Origin: Planctomycetota bacterium
Lineage (GTDB): Bacteria > Planctomycetota > Planctomycetia > Pirellulales > UBA1268
Length of the DNA: 64,000 bases
Assembly: GCA_003669585.1 (NCBI GenBank)
Contig: QWOQ01000008.1
Coordinates: forward strand, 247,282-311,281
Direction: 5' to 3'
Shown: positions 10,246 to 19,239 of the stretch, piece after piece
Layout: each line of letters begins with the position of its first letter
Numbering within the stretch: the stretch's first letter is position 1
Notes under the pieces: model-generated
Told to the model about the DNA's origin: nothing
Databases searched by the model: none
What the model saw: only the letters and a program-made list of their open reading frames with translations
Position numbers and translations under genes: made by a program

Positions 10246-10397
10246 CGCACCGCGATTCGCCACTCTCTATACTCTGTTCCTCAGTTCGTCAGGTTCCAAA
10301 CGCGAAGCGATTCGCAGGACCGGCGTTCAATCCTGACGCGACGTGAGATGTCTCCTTCGGAGCGATCACGTGGCGTCCCCTTCTGTGAGGAATAACT

Positions 10398-11204
10398 ATG
10401 CGGATGCTTCAAGGTGGTGCGTACGTTCTTCGATCCAGTCTTGTGTTGATGGCTATGTTTACCATTACGGCTCTTGGGCTTTGCTCGACCCAAGTCGTTG
10501 CGGAAGAGACAAAGCCTCCGCAGGGATTCATTGCGATCTTCAATACTCGTGACACGTCGGGATGGCGCGGCGGCGAGACGTTTGACCATCGCAAGCTTCT
10601 TGCCATGACGGCCGAACAGCGGGCCGAACAGATCAAAAAGTGGACGGCTGCCGATCAGACAAATTCCATGCTAGAAGTAAATTCAAAAACTGGTAAGCCG
10701 CATTGGTACGTTGAAAACGGCGAACTGGTGAACGACGGATTCGGCGCGTATGCCTCTACTGAAAAAGACTACGGTGATTTTGAACTGTTCGTCGAATACA
10801 AAACCGTACCGAAGGCTGACTCTGGCGTCTATTTGCGTGGAGTGCCACAGGTGCAGATTTGGGACTCAACCGAACCTGATCCACAAGGCATTGGCAAGGC
10901 CAAAGGATCCGGCGGACTTTGGAACAACTCTCCTGGAACTCCTGGCAAAGATCCGATGGTGCTTGCCGACAAACCTTTCGGAGAATGGAACAAATTTCAT
11001 ATTGTCATGAAGGGTGCAAAGGTCACCATCTCGCTCAATGGCATGTTGGTGGTTGACAATGCAACCATGGAAAACTTTTACGATCGCACGATTGGCATGC
11101 CTGAAAAAGGGCCCATTCAGCTTCAAACTCACGGTGGAGAAATTCGTTGGAGAAATATCTTTATTCGCGATAACGGCGTGAGTCCTGTTGCCAAAGTTCA
11201 ATGA
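10398..11204 (+). CDS. DUF1080 (3-keto-disaccharide hydrolase family) exported protein
   Basis: Exported protein of 268 residues with a hydrophobic leader (LVLMAMFTITALGLC). A single DUF1080 domain, a laminin-G/concanavalin-like jelly roll found in large numbers in planctomycetes, fills the rest: GFIAIFNTRDTSGWRGG, DFELFVEYKTVPKADSGVYLRG, WNKFHIVMKGAKVTISLNG, and GPIQLQTHGGEIRWRNIFIR at the end. Related proteins hydrolyse 3-keto-glycosides or bind glycans. GAGGAA lies five bases before ATG 10398, which fixes the start. It is convergent with the symporter gene. Confidence 0.87.
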   Translation: MRMLQGGAYVLRSSLVLMAMFTITALGLCSTQVVAEETKPPQGFIAIFNTRDTSGWRGGETFDHRKLLAMTAEQRAEQIKKWTAADQTNSMLEVNSKTGKPHWYVENGELVNDGFGAYASTEKDYGDFELFVEYKTVPKADSGVYLRGVPQVQIWDSTEPDPQGIGKAKGSGGLWNNSPGTPGKDPMVLADKPFGEWNKFHIVMKGAKVTISLNGMLVVDNATMENFYDRTIGMPEKGPIQLQTHGGEIRWRNIFIRDNGVSPVAKVQ

Positions 11205-11230
11205 AGAACGAACAAGCCAACGACTGATCG

Positions 11231-12214
11231 TTATCGAGTTGGTCGGTTGTGAACGGGTGCATTCGCCGCCTCTTTTGGAGAACCCGGAGTCGCGGGAATG
11301 TTGCGCCATGCTCCGGCCAAAAGGCTGCCGATCACCGAGTGTACTACGCTTGAAATAGCACACGGAACCGCGACAAGTGGTTCGGTGGGAAAGTGTTTCT
11401 GCGCAAGCACCACACCGAGACCAGAATTCTGCATTCCAACTTCGATTGAAATTGTCCGCGATACATTTCGATCACAACCGGTCAGCCTTGCAAAACAGTA
11501 TCCAACTCCAAAGCCAATTCCGTGCAGCAGCACCACGCTGACCACAAGCGACAGTCCGCTGGTAAGGATCTGGGAAGCGTTTTGTCCGATGATGCTTGCG
11601 CACACCATGGCAATCATAAGCACGCTCACCAAGGGAGCCACTGGCATAACTTTTATCACGATGCGAGGAAACCAGCGATTGATCGCCACGCCAAGAATGA
11701 CCGGCAACACAACCACTTGCAGCGTCGAGAGAAAAAGCCCCCATGCATCGACCTCGATCAACCGACCGGCCAACAATTTTGTCAGCAGTGGCGTAAGCAC
11801 CACTGCGCCAATCGTAGAACAGGTTGTCATCAGCACCGAGAGTGCAACATCCGCGCGGGCAATGTACGTGACGACATTCGATGCGGTGCCCCCCGGACAG
11901 CAGGCAACGAGAATGAGTCCGACGGCCAGTGGCGTGTCGAGATTCATGATTGTCGCAACTCCCCAACCGGCCAGCGGCATAATCAGAAACTGTGCCGCAA
12001 AACCGATTGCCACAGTCACCGGCCGCGTTGCTACTCTTGCAAAGTCATCCAGCGAGAGCGTGATCCCCATTCCGAGCATGATCACCGCCAGCCCGATGAC
12101 AATGGCCTCGCCCTTGAACCAGGTAAACCAAGGCGGATGAATCATTGCCGCACCACACGCCGCAAGCACCCACAGAGGAAAAAGATTGGCTGCCGTCTCC
12201 AGAGATCGTCGCAT
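11231..12214 (-). CDS. Bile acid:sodium symporter family (BASS/SBF) transporter
   Basis: Inner-membrane carrier of 327 residues with about ten hydrophobic segments. Two family signatures are visible: CCPGGTASNVVTYIARAD in the middle and EVGMQNSGLGVVLA in the C-terminal half, which correspond to the crossing-helix regions that bind sodium in BASS proteins. Characterised relatives carry bile acids, pyruvate, pantoate or other organic anions; the substrate cannot be inferred here. It is convergent with the DUF1080 gene. No strong ribosome-binding site precedes the ATG at 12214. Confidence 0.87.
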   Translation of the reverse strand: MRRSLETAANLFPLWVLAACGAAMIHPPWFTWFKGEAIVIGLAVIMLGMGITLSLDDFARVATRPVTVAIGFAAQFLIMPLAGWGVATIMNLDTPLAVGLILVACCPGGTASNVVTYIARADVALSVLMTTCSTIGAVVLTPLLTKLLAGRLIEVDAWGLFLSTLQVVVLPVILGVAINRWFPRIVIKVMPVAPLVSVLMIAMVCASIIGQNASQILTSGLSLVVSVVLLHGIGFGVGYCFARLTGCDRNVSRTISIEVGMQNSGLGVVLAQKHFPTEPLVAVPCAISSVVHSVIGSLLAGAWRNIPATPGSPKEAANAPVHNRPTR

Positions 12215-12278
12215 CTGTGTAGTATCCTTCGCAGCGTAGGCGTGTTGGTCTCAAAGACTTTTTACAAGAGGGAACAGT

Positions 12279-13289
12279 ATGACAATACCATTCACACATT
12301 TCAGCAGTGATTTCTCTTTTGGAAATACTCGTAGAGCGAGTCTGCTTGATTGGTGCTTAGGATTGATGACGGTATTGCTTTGCACTCCGGCCATCGCCGC
12401 CGAAAATCCTCGCGCAGTGCAAACTGGTCCAGCCCGCCGAGTGATTGCGGGCGACGACTCGAAGCGCACTGTCGCCATGATCGCACCAAACGGGGCCGTC
12501 GAATGGAAACTCACCAATGGAGCGATCCACGATCTGCATCTGCTTCCCAACGGACACCTGCTTTTGCAAGATGGCTGGACGCGCATCATCGAACTCGACG
12601 GCAATAGAAAACAGGTTTGGCAATACAACGCGAAAACCGGTAGCAACACCGATCGCCCTGTTGAAGTGCATGCGTTTGAGCGACTCAGTGACTCAAGAAC
12701 GATGATTGTGGAGTCGGGGCCAGCTCGGATTCTCGAAGTGAATCAAGCTGGCGAGATCGTGCAAGAAATTGCTCTCACGGTGCAAAATCCGTCGGTTCAT
12801 TCCGACACTCGCTGCGTACGAAAAACTGCAGCTGGAACCTATCTGGTGGCCCACGAACGCGATGGTGCAGTTCGCGAGTACGACTCCACTGGAAAGGTCA
12901 TCTGGGAATACGCCGTACCTCTTTTTGGAAAAGAACCCAAAGGGGGTCACGGTCCCGAAGCATTTGGGAACCAAGTTTTTTCTGCAGTACGATTACTCAA
13001 TACCAACACACTCATCGGCACCGGCAACGGCCACAGCGTGCTTGAGGTGACGCCGGCTAAAAATATTGTCTGGAAGCTCGAGCAACATGATCTTCCCGGA
13101 ATCACGCTGGCGTGGGTCACGCAGGTTTCACGGCTTCCCAGCGGCAATACGCTGTTTGTCAATTGTCATGCCGGGCCTGACAACCCGCAGATTATAGAAG
13201 TGACTCCAGAAAAAAAAGTTGTCTGGACGTTCAAAGACTTTGAAACATTTGGCGATTCGATGCCCGTGGCAGTGGTGCTGGCTCCTTAA
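12279..13289 (+). CDS. Exported beta-propeller (PQQ/arylsulfotransferase-like) protein
   Basis: Protein of 336 residues with a leader (LLDWCLGLMTVLLCTPAIA) followed by repeated blade-like units. Each unit has the pattern of an aromatic-rich strand, as in NGAVEWKLTNGAIHDLHLL, LDGNRKQVWQYN, STGKVIWEYAVP, AKNIVWKLEQHD and EKKVVWTFKDFE. The v-W-x-f motif is typical of PQQ-like and arylsulfotransferase-like propellers. No catalytic residue set could be assigned. GAGGGA lies just before ATG 12279. The start is 64 bases from the divergent symporter gene, so the two share a promoter region. Confidence 0.75.
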   Translation: MTIPFTHFSSDFSFGNTRRASLLDWCLGLMTVLLCTPAIAAENPRAVQTGPARRVIAGDDSKRTVAMIAPNGAVEWKLTNGAIHDLHLLPNGHLLLQDGWTRIIELDGNRKQVWQYNAKTGSNTDRPVEVHAFERLSDSRTMIVESGPARILEVNQAGEIVQEIALTVQNPSVHSDTRCVRKTAAGTYLVAHERDGAVREYDSTGKVIWEYAVPLFGKEPKGGHGPEAFGNQVFSAVRLLNTNTLIGTGNGHSVLEVTPAKNIVWKLEQHDLPGITLAWVTQVSRLPSGNTLFVNCHAGPDNPQIIEVTPEKKVVWTFKDFETFGDSMPVAVVLAP

Positions 13290-13340
13290 AGTCACATTCC
13301 TTTCCTTTGAGACAATTGCTGGCTTCTCTTAGGTGACTTT

Positions 13341-14669
13341 CTAAGGCTCTCCGATTGGCTCTTCCTTGACTCTTACAACTCGGATTGAATCAGCGTTTGG
13401 AAATACAAAACCTTCCACATCGTGACTGACCATCTGTGTCGTCATCTCATCAGGTCCAACCCGTCGGATCACCTGCGTGGCGGTGCCACGGCGGCCATCG
13501 GGAAATACCCCTTGCACTGAAATAGTCCACGTATCGATATCGCGAGACCAAGTTCCTTCACCAAATGATCCATCCGAGTCGAAGTTCCAGGAACGGATTT
13601 CCTGTCGCTCGGGATCCCAACCGATGAACTGCGTTGCCGATCGTGGAGAGGCATTCTCGATGGAGAGCGAATAATTTCTGATCAGAAATGCTCGGTCTCC
13701 ACTCCAGAAACAGTTCGTCACCATCGACGCATTGTCAGAAATGTCTTCCCATTGTCCAACGAGCCATGCAAGTTCATCGAGGTGATGGGTGAGTGGCAAA
13801 GGCACCGATTCGGATCGGATCGGCGCCTCGCGAACGCTTTCCAAAAGCCATCGATCCAAGTGTCGCGTGACGACAGCAGTAAATCGACTCTCACTGGAGG
13901 CATCTCTTGCATAGAAGATCGTCGACACTCCGTCGACGAGAGCAACGTCGTCACGGATTGGTCGCACGGAGCCGATCGCAATATCGATGGTGGCAGCAGC
14001 GTCCTGCTCAAAAAGCGTTCGAAACACTTCTTCGACGGCGACGCGCCCGGTTGTTGTAGTGCCGGTTTCTAAGTCGACATTTTCCGCCTGTTCGCTCCAC
14101 GAAGCAGCCAACGCTTGGGAATCGTGAGCATTGAACGCTCGAAGATACTCTCGCATCATGGCTCGAACTTCGATTTCAATCGGCGCTCCCTGATCGACCA
14201 GTCGCCTAGGCTCTTCGGTCGCATGTTCCACAAGAACACTTGGCAGCGGTGCAATTGGCAGGCTTCCAACATCCTCCGGCAGCGGAGCGACCGGAATTTT
14301 CGATGCATCGGCAGATGCCTTCGAGCGGAGCATCGCCATCCGTGCAGAGACCGACATTCCTTGAACAGATTGCGCTTGAAAAGTTTCTTCTTGCACGAGA
14401 AGTCGAACGCGAGGTGGCTCTGCAAGGAGCAAAGGATCTGGCATTCGTTCTGATACAAGAACAGAGGGATGTGAACCATCGCGTGCAATCGCTATCGCAC
14501 TTGCATTGGGAATGATCAAAGGGGATTGTTGCCCAAGATTGTCAGGCGTGCGCATTTCGGAAGGACCAGTTTCAATGCTCCGACTCGAACACCCTGAAAG
14601 CAGAAAAAGTGCGATCACCGCAAACACGATCGTGCGGGGTATCTTGTAGAACTTCTCTTGAGAAATCAT
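13341..14669 (-). CDS. Lipoprotein with NTF2-like (SnoaL/DUF4440) domain
   Basis: Predicted lipoprotein of 442 residues. The start is ATG 14669, six bases after AGGAGAAGG; a longer frame exists but lacks a ribosome-binding site. The leader ends in a lipobox (LFLLSGC). A low-complexity region of about 130 residues follows, then an NTF2-like domain (EVRAMMREYLRAFNAHDSQA, LAASWSEQAENVDLETGTTT) as in SnoaL/DUF4440 proteins. A C-terminal domain (LAWLVGQWEDISDNASMVTN; GWDPERQEIRSWNFDSDG) resembles small lipocalin-like domains attached to SnoaL in planctomycetes. Function unknown. Confidence 0.78.
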   Translation of the reverse strand: MISQEKFYKIPRTIVFAVIALFLLSGCSSRSIETGPSEMRTPDNLGQQSPLIIPNASAIAIARDGSHPSVLVSERMPDPLLLAEPPRVRLLVQEETFQAQSVQGMSVSARMAMLRSKASADASKIPVAPLPEDVGSLPIAPLPSVLVEHATEEPRRLVDQGAPIEIEVRAMMREYLRAFNAHDSQALAASWSEQAENVDLETGTTTTGRVAVEEVFRTLFEQDAAATIDIAIGSVRPIRDDVALVDGVSTIFYARDASSESRFTAVVTRHLDRWLLESVREAPIRSESVPLPLTHHLDELAWLVGQWEDISDNASMVTNCFWSGDRAFLIRNYSLSIENASPRSATQFIGWDPERQEIRSWNFDSDGSFGEGTWSRDIDTWTISVQGVFPDGRRGTATQVIRRVGPDEMTTQMVSHDVEGFVFPNADSIRVVRVKEEPIGEP

Positions 14670-15064
14670 AGAAATCCTTCTCCTCTGGTAAATCTTCTGT
14701 CGTGTTTGTCGCCGTGAGGTGATTGCTGTTCGAGGAACGTTCAGGTTTTCCAAACGCGATTTTTCATGGGTCTTCTATTGTGACTGATTCATGTGAATTT
14801 CGCACAGTGGAATCTCTCTTCTACACGGGGGAATGAGCGTTGTCACAACATTGTTGCCAACGGGGTTGCACCCTCACGTAGCATCTTTGACTGGCCTTTG
14901 CTGCTGAAACGATTGTGTCCCAGACGACGCGAAGATAGGTTTTCGACCTTAGGAATCAGGTTCACGCATGTTGACCTCCCCCCTAAGTACAGAGGCTCAA
15001 AGTGCGTGCGGCTGATTCGCAGACAGTTTTTTTACAGTTTTTTCATACCCCTTCTGGAGAAAGC
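14670..15064. other. Divergent intergenic region with a GTTGT palindrome
   Basis: No gene is seen in these 395 bases between the lipoprotein and the acetylesterase. The palindrome GTTGTCACAAC at 14839-14849, followed by ATTGTTG, has a near-identical counterpart near 50474. Confidence 0.4.
14839..14849. promoter_or_regulatory. GTTGTCACAAC palindrome, possible operator
   Basis: Counterpart of the motif at 50474, followed by ATTGTTG. It lies between divergent genes, 170 bases from the lipoprotein start and about 215 bases from the acetylesterase start. Confidence 0.3.
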
Positions 15065-16696
15065 ATGACCATGTTTCACAGTACGGCAGGATTTGATCGG
15101 CCAGCATTCAAGCAGGCAGGGCAAAGAGGACGAATTGTTCGATTCGCATGGACGGGTCTTTTTCTCTCCATACTTGTGGCCGCCGCAACTCCTCTCCGGG
15201 CAGAAGTGTCGCTCAATAATATGTTTGGCGATCATATGGTGTTGCAGCAAGGGATCAAAAATAAAGTTTGGGGAAAGGCCGCTCCCGGAGAAGAAGTAAC
15301 CGTTTCGCTTGGTGAGAAAAAACAAACGACCAAAGCAGGTGCCGACGGGATGTGGCATGTGATGCTCGATCCGGTCATGCAATACGGCGGGCCACACACT
15401 CTTTCGATCAAGGGCACTAATACCGTTACGTTGAAAGACGTTCTTATCGGAGAAGTGTGGATCTGCGCTGGCCAGTCAAACATGCAGTGGAGCGTGAACA
15501 ACACAAACGATGCTGATCTTGAAAAAGCATCGGCCAACTTTCCACAGATCCGTCTCATCAGCGTTCCGCAAGTTGGCACGCAGGAACGCCAGTCAAATTT
15601 TAATGGCACGTGGCAGTTGTGCACTCCGGAAACAGTCGCCAACTTTTCGGGCGTAGGGTATCTCTTTGGTCGCCAGATTCACCAGACGCTTGGTGTGCCG
15701 GTAGGACTCATCAACAATGCGTGGGGAGGCAGCGCCGCCGAAGCATGGATTCATCGCGATCGAATTGCAGCTGATCCAGAACTCAAGCCACTGATCGATC
15801 GATGGGTCGGGATGGAACAAGGCTATCCCAAGGCCAAAGCCGACTTCGATGCAAAAATGGCCGAATGGAAGGTGGCCGCTGACAAGGCCAAGGGAGAAGG
15901 AAAACCGGCTCCGCAGCAACCCGGCGGAAATCCCGATCCACAGATGAGCGGCAACTCGCGTCCCGGAAATATCTACAACGGTGTGCTTGCGCCCTCAATC
16001 GGTTACGGCATCCGAGGTGCGATCTGGTATCAGGGAGAAAGCAATGCTGGTCGCGCGTATCAGTATCGAAAACTCTTTCCACTGATGATTCAAAGCTGGC
16101 GTGACGAATGGGGAGTCGGTGATTTTCCTTTTTACTGGGTTCAACTAGCTGATTTCCAAGCTGAAACCAGCCTGCCGGTCGACAGCGATTGGGCCGAACT
16201 CCGAGAGGCGCAGACAATGACGCTCAAGGCGCTGCCCAATACAGGAGAGGCTGTCATCATTGACATCGGTGAAGGCAAGGACATTCATCCAAAAAATAAA
16301 CAAGACGTTGCCAAGCGGCTGGCACGATGGGCCTTGGTCGACATCCACAAAGTGGCTGGTATCGCTGCTCGGAGTCCTCTCTACAAATCGATGGCTAAGG
16401 AAGGTAACAAGATCGTGCTGGAATTCGAGCACGTGGCCAACGGGTGGCGTCCGTTTGAAGTAAATGAACTTCGCGGCTTCACCATTGCCGGAGCTGACAA
16501 AAAGTTTGTGGTGGGAAAAGCCACGATCCGTCCAGATGGAAAGATTGAAGTCTCGGGCGATGCGATTGCCGATCCGGCGGCAGTGCGATACGGCTGGGCC
16601 AACAATCCTGTCGTCAACATGTATTCAGGCGCGGGCCTTCCGCTCACGCCATTTCGCACTGATGACTGGCCGGGGGTGACGATTAACAATAAGTGA
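15065..16696 (+). CDS. Sialate O-acetylesterase family protein (exported)
   Basis: Exported carbohydrate esterase of 543 residues, related to 9-O-acetylesterases that remove acetyl groups from sialic acids or other glycans. The leader (GLFLSILVAAATPLRA) is followed by an N-terminal beta domain (GDHMVLQQ; VWGKAAPGEEVTVSLG), then the SASA esterase core. EVWICAGQSNMQW carries the nucleophile Ser of the GQSN block, and IWYQGESNAG and FPFYWVQLADF follow. ATG 15065 is chosen because GGAGA lies four bases upstream and the leader follows at once; the frame is open to 15002. A terminator follows the gene. Confidence 0.87.
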   Translation: MTMFHSTAGFDRPAFKQAGQRGRIVRFAWTGLFLSILVAAATPLRAEVSLNNMFGDHMVLQQGIKNKVWGKAAPGEEVTVSLGEKKQTTKAGADGMWHVMLDPVMQYGGPHTLSIKGTNTVTLKDVLIGEVWICAGQSNMQWSVNNTNDADLEKASANFPQIRLISVPQVGTQERQSNFNGTWQLCTPETVANFSGVGYLFGRQIHQTLGVPVGLINNAWGGSAAEAWIHRDRIAADPELKPLIDRWVGMEQGYPKAKADFDAKMAEWKVAADKAKGEGKPAPQQPGGNPDPQMSGNSRPGNIYNGVLAPSIGYGIRGAIWYQGESNAGRAYQYRKLFPLMIQSWRDEWGVGDFPFYWVQLADFQAETSLPVDSDWAELREAQTMTLKALPNTGEAVIIDIGEGKDIHPKNKQDVAKRLARWALVDIHKVAGIAARSPLYKSMAKEGNKIVLEFEHVANGWRPFEVNELRGFTIAGADKKFVVGKATIRPDGKIEVSGDAIADPAAVRYGWANNPVVNMYSGAGLPLTPFRTDDWPGVTINNK

Positions 16697-16740
16697 TCGT
16701 TTCGGGAGAATCTTCCCGCTACAACCATCGCTGCATACGA

Positions 16741-16780
16741 AAAACCGACCGGGGCTCTTTCAGCCTCGGCCGGTTTTTTG
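16741..16780 (+). terminator. Rho-independent terminator after the acetylesterase gene
   Basis: A GC-rich stem of about 15 pairs (AAAACCGACCGGGGC with GCCTCGGCCGGTTTT, one mismatch and one wobble), a seven-base loop, and a run of six T. It lies 45 bases after the stop codon. The A-rich left flank would also let it serve the convergent gene. Confidence 0.8.
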
Positions 16781-16817
16781 TGCGCACGGACTTTGCACTT
16801 GATGGCTCCCACCGTTT

Positions 16818-18014
16818 TTAAAATGGTGTTGGCAGAAGCAGGGCATGATGCTCAAAGAGCACTCGGCGTCCAAGTGCGCCGATGGCTGGCATAAAAAAAA
16901 GAAAAAAGAGATAGAGTCCCATCAGGGGAACAATTGCAACAGCAGCAACAATGCGTATCACAAGCCACTGTCTTTTTTCACATCGCATGGCGTATCCAGT
17001 CGTCCAGCCCACAATAATGCGGGCTGGATAGATCGTCATCACGAAGACCGGTGTGATGTACCACAGTGCATCGCGGGGTGGCACGAGCACCTTAAAGAGA
17101 TAGAGCGGTAGCGACAGCCCATAGAGAACTACCAGCGCAACAAGCATGATCAGTGGCGCCTTGCGAAAAAGTTCTCTCACCACCGAAAGCTCTCGAAAGG
17201 CACTGAATCTTTCCTCTGCTGCAAATCTTGCTTGCAGAAATGGCACCCATGCCAGCACGCCCATGAGCATCACCGCTCCCACGAGTGTGAGCAGCACGGC
17301 GGCTGGATGCTGCGTGTCTCGCATCGCTGCAAAAAGCACTGTCGGCAGGATCAGCCACATCGCTGCTCCAAGACATCCGAGAAAACCTGTCTTCATTAAT
17401 TTTCCAGGTTGCACCGCTTGCAGCACATCGTCGAGTGCCAGAGAAGATTTTTTCCAGAATCCACCACTTGATATTCCCTTCAAAAAAAGTCTTGCATTTC
17501 GAAGCGGACGAAAGAATGCAGAGAATTTTCCACCGGCAGCAAGTGCCAGAAGAATGTGGCAACCGACCACTGCTGTGACGATTACTTTGGCACGTTGCCA
17601 TCCAATCGCCGCGCCGCCTAAAGGATCAACGAGCATCGCATCGGCTGCCGCACCCGCAATGAGCCGCACAACCACCAGCCACAGCCAAATACCAAGAGCA
17701 ACTCCTCCGAGTCTCGGCAACGCACCGATCAAGGGAACGCTTTCTCGCAGTCGACCGGTTCTCGCAACGCGTCCTTCCGCTTCGAGCATGCAGCCAATCA
17801 CGAGAAAATTTGCGACCGGAATCGCCGCAAGCACTGCAAGAATCACAACCAAGCTCACAAGCCCCGCCGCGAGCATCACCAACCACCCAATCGCCTGCAA
17901 TGGATGACGTACAGGATGCGGCATCGGTGGAAGTATGCCGAAGGTCTGCGTCGCAGACTCGACTCCATTAGTTGTCACAATTTCGGAGTTTTCTTTTTTG
18001 TCTATTCTGTCCAT
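16818..18014 (-). CDS. Polytopic membrane protein (DUF4013-like)
   Basis: Inner-membrane protein of about 398 residues from ATG 18014, with at least seven hydrophobic segments: IGWLVMLAAGLVSLVVILA, LGIWLWLVVVRLIAGAA, VIVTAVVGCHILLALAAGG, AAMWLILPTVLFAA, VLLTLVGAVMLMGVLAWV, LIMLVALVVLYGLSLPLYL and IRIVAAVAIVPLMGLYLFF. Long conserved loops lie between them. It resembles DUF4013-type planctomycete proteins, but the assignment is loose. The start is uncertain, since ATG 17924 would remove a polar N-terminus. No function can be given. Confidence 0.65.
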   Translation of the reverse strand: MDRIDKKENSEIVTTNGVESATQTFGILPPMPHPVRHPLQAIGWLVMLAAGLVSLVVILAVLAAIPVANFLVIGCMLEAEGRVARTGRLRESVPLIGALPRLGGVALGIWLWLVVVRLIAGAAADAMLVDPLGGAAIGWQRAKVIVTAVVGCHILLALAAGGKFSAFFRPLRNARLFLKGISSGGFWKKSSLALDDVLQAVQPGKLMKTGFLGCLGAAMWLILPTVLFAAMRDTQHPAAVLLTLVGAVMLMGVLAWVPFLQARFAAEERFSAFRELSVVRELFRKAPLIMLVALVVLYGLSLPLYLFKVLVPPRDALWYITPVFVMTIYPARIIVGWTTGYAMRCEKRQWLVIRIVAAVAIVPLMGLYLFFLFFMPAIGALGRRVLFEHHALLLPTPF

Positions 18015-18385
18015 TAAAACTGTTTGAACAGCGCGTTTTGTGTGATCAAAGCATTCGTCACGACACCACCCTGCACGCAGAAGGATTCCTATCTCACACA
18101 TCCGAGTGGCTATTATGATGTGAGCGATGACTTTTGCCAAAAGATCGGACCAGAAACGCTAGGCCGCAGGGTGTGATGGGGTGCGATGGTTCAACAGTCT
18201 GTGGCTGCTCTCGAAAGGTTTTGGTCGAATGGTGTCTCGTGAGCATGGGTCCACTTTTCGCCACGCATCCCCACAAAACAATCGCGCAAAGCAACTGCTG
18301 TGCTTTGCAAAGTGTCGTTGGATTTTCTATTCTTTATTCTTGAGCTTCTTGAACTTTCGATTCAAAACGATCAGAGCCTAAATCT
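18015..18385. other. Divergent intergenic region of about 370 bases
   Basis: Between the membrane protein and the dioxygenase. Only short overlapping frames without protein-like composition are present. I see no promoter or structure that I can support. Confidence 0.35.
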
Positions 18386-19069
18386 ATGGCTACGCCTTTC
18401 AACCGCCGTCGATTGTGCAAAGTCTTTACGGCAGGCGTTTCAGCGTGGTACGTACCGGGAGTGTTCGCAGAGGAATTGACACGGACGCCGCAGCAAACAG
18501 AGGGGCCGTTTTATCCCGATCGACTGCCGCTCGACACCGACAACGATTTACTTGTCATCAACGACACGCTCACGCCGGCAGTCGGTGAAATCACGCATCT
18601 GTCTGGGCGTATTCTCGACGAGTCCGGGAATCCTATTCGCAACGCCGTAATCGAAATTTGGCAATGCGACAGTAGTGGCGCGTACCTGCATTCCAAAACC
18701 GGAAACGCCAACAAACGCGACCCTCATTTTCAAGGCTTCGGTCGCTTTCTGACCGGCAGCACCGGCGAGTACGGTTTTCGCACGATCAAGCCGGTATCCT
18801 ATCCCGGTCGCACGCCGCATATTCATGTTGCTGTGACGGCCCCCGGCCAAGAGAAGTTTGTCACGCAGTGTTATATCCAGGGGCACCCTGAGAATCAGCG
18901 GGATGGTATTTTTCAAAGCATTCGGGATGAAAAATTGCGCGAATTATTGCTTGTACATTTCAGACCAATCCAAGAATCTAACGTTGGGGAACTTGCAGCG
19001 CGATTCGATGTCGTCTTGGGTATCACGCCAATAGACGAGTCTACGCCGAACAAAATACGCCGTACTTAA
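18386..19069 (+). CDS. Intradiol ring-cleavage dioxygenase-like protein
   Basis: Protein of 227 residues related to protocatechuate 3,4-dioxygenase, which opens catecholic rings with non-heme Fe(III). All four iron ligands of the family can be placed: Tyr100 (SSGAYLH), Tyr139 (SYPGRTPHIH), His145 and His147. TEGPFYPD at residues 38-45 and LSGRILDESGNPIRNAVIEI are family signatures. The N-terminus has RRR and a hydrophobic stretch, so export, possibly by the Tat route, is likely. Exported single-subunit members are common in planctomycetes and their substrates are mostly unknown. Confidence 0.87.
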   Translation: MATPFNRRRLCKVFTAGVSAWYVPGVFAEELTRTPQQTEGPFYPDRLPLDTDNDLLVINDTLTPAVGEITHLSGRILDESGNPIRNAVIEIWQCDSSGAYLHSKTGNANKRDPHFQGFGRFLTGSTGEYGFRTIKPVSYPGRTPHIHVAVTAPGQEKFVTQCYIQGHPENQRDGIFQSIRDEKLRELLLVHFRPIQESNVGELAARFDVVLGITPIDESTPNKIRRT

Positions 19070-19239
19070 TTTTTCGACTCTGATTCTCTCATTCCAATCT
19101 CACTCGCCATTTGAAGAAGAGTTTTTAACCTGCGCTGCACATTCATCGCCATGAACTGTCGCAATTCGATTTTCTTCTTTTCACAACCATTTCCTTTTTA
19201 CGTCGCTCGACAACATTCGCAAGAATGCTCGGGGCTTTT

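Noticed and set aside
11298..12310. Overlapping plus-strand frames of 260-280 residues
   Set aside because: They are antisense to the BASS transporter, whose motifs are clear; composition is rich in His, Arg and Thr and non-protein-like.
13286..13341. Inverted repeat AAAGTCAC/GTGACTTT between convergent genes
   Set aside because: Eight-base arms with a loop of over 30 bases and no T-run; too weak for a terminator.
17146..17907. Plus-strand frame of 253 residues
   Set aside because: Antisense to the polytopic membrane protein; Ser/Ala/Thr-rich mirror of hydrophobic codons.
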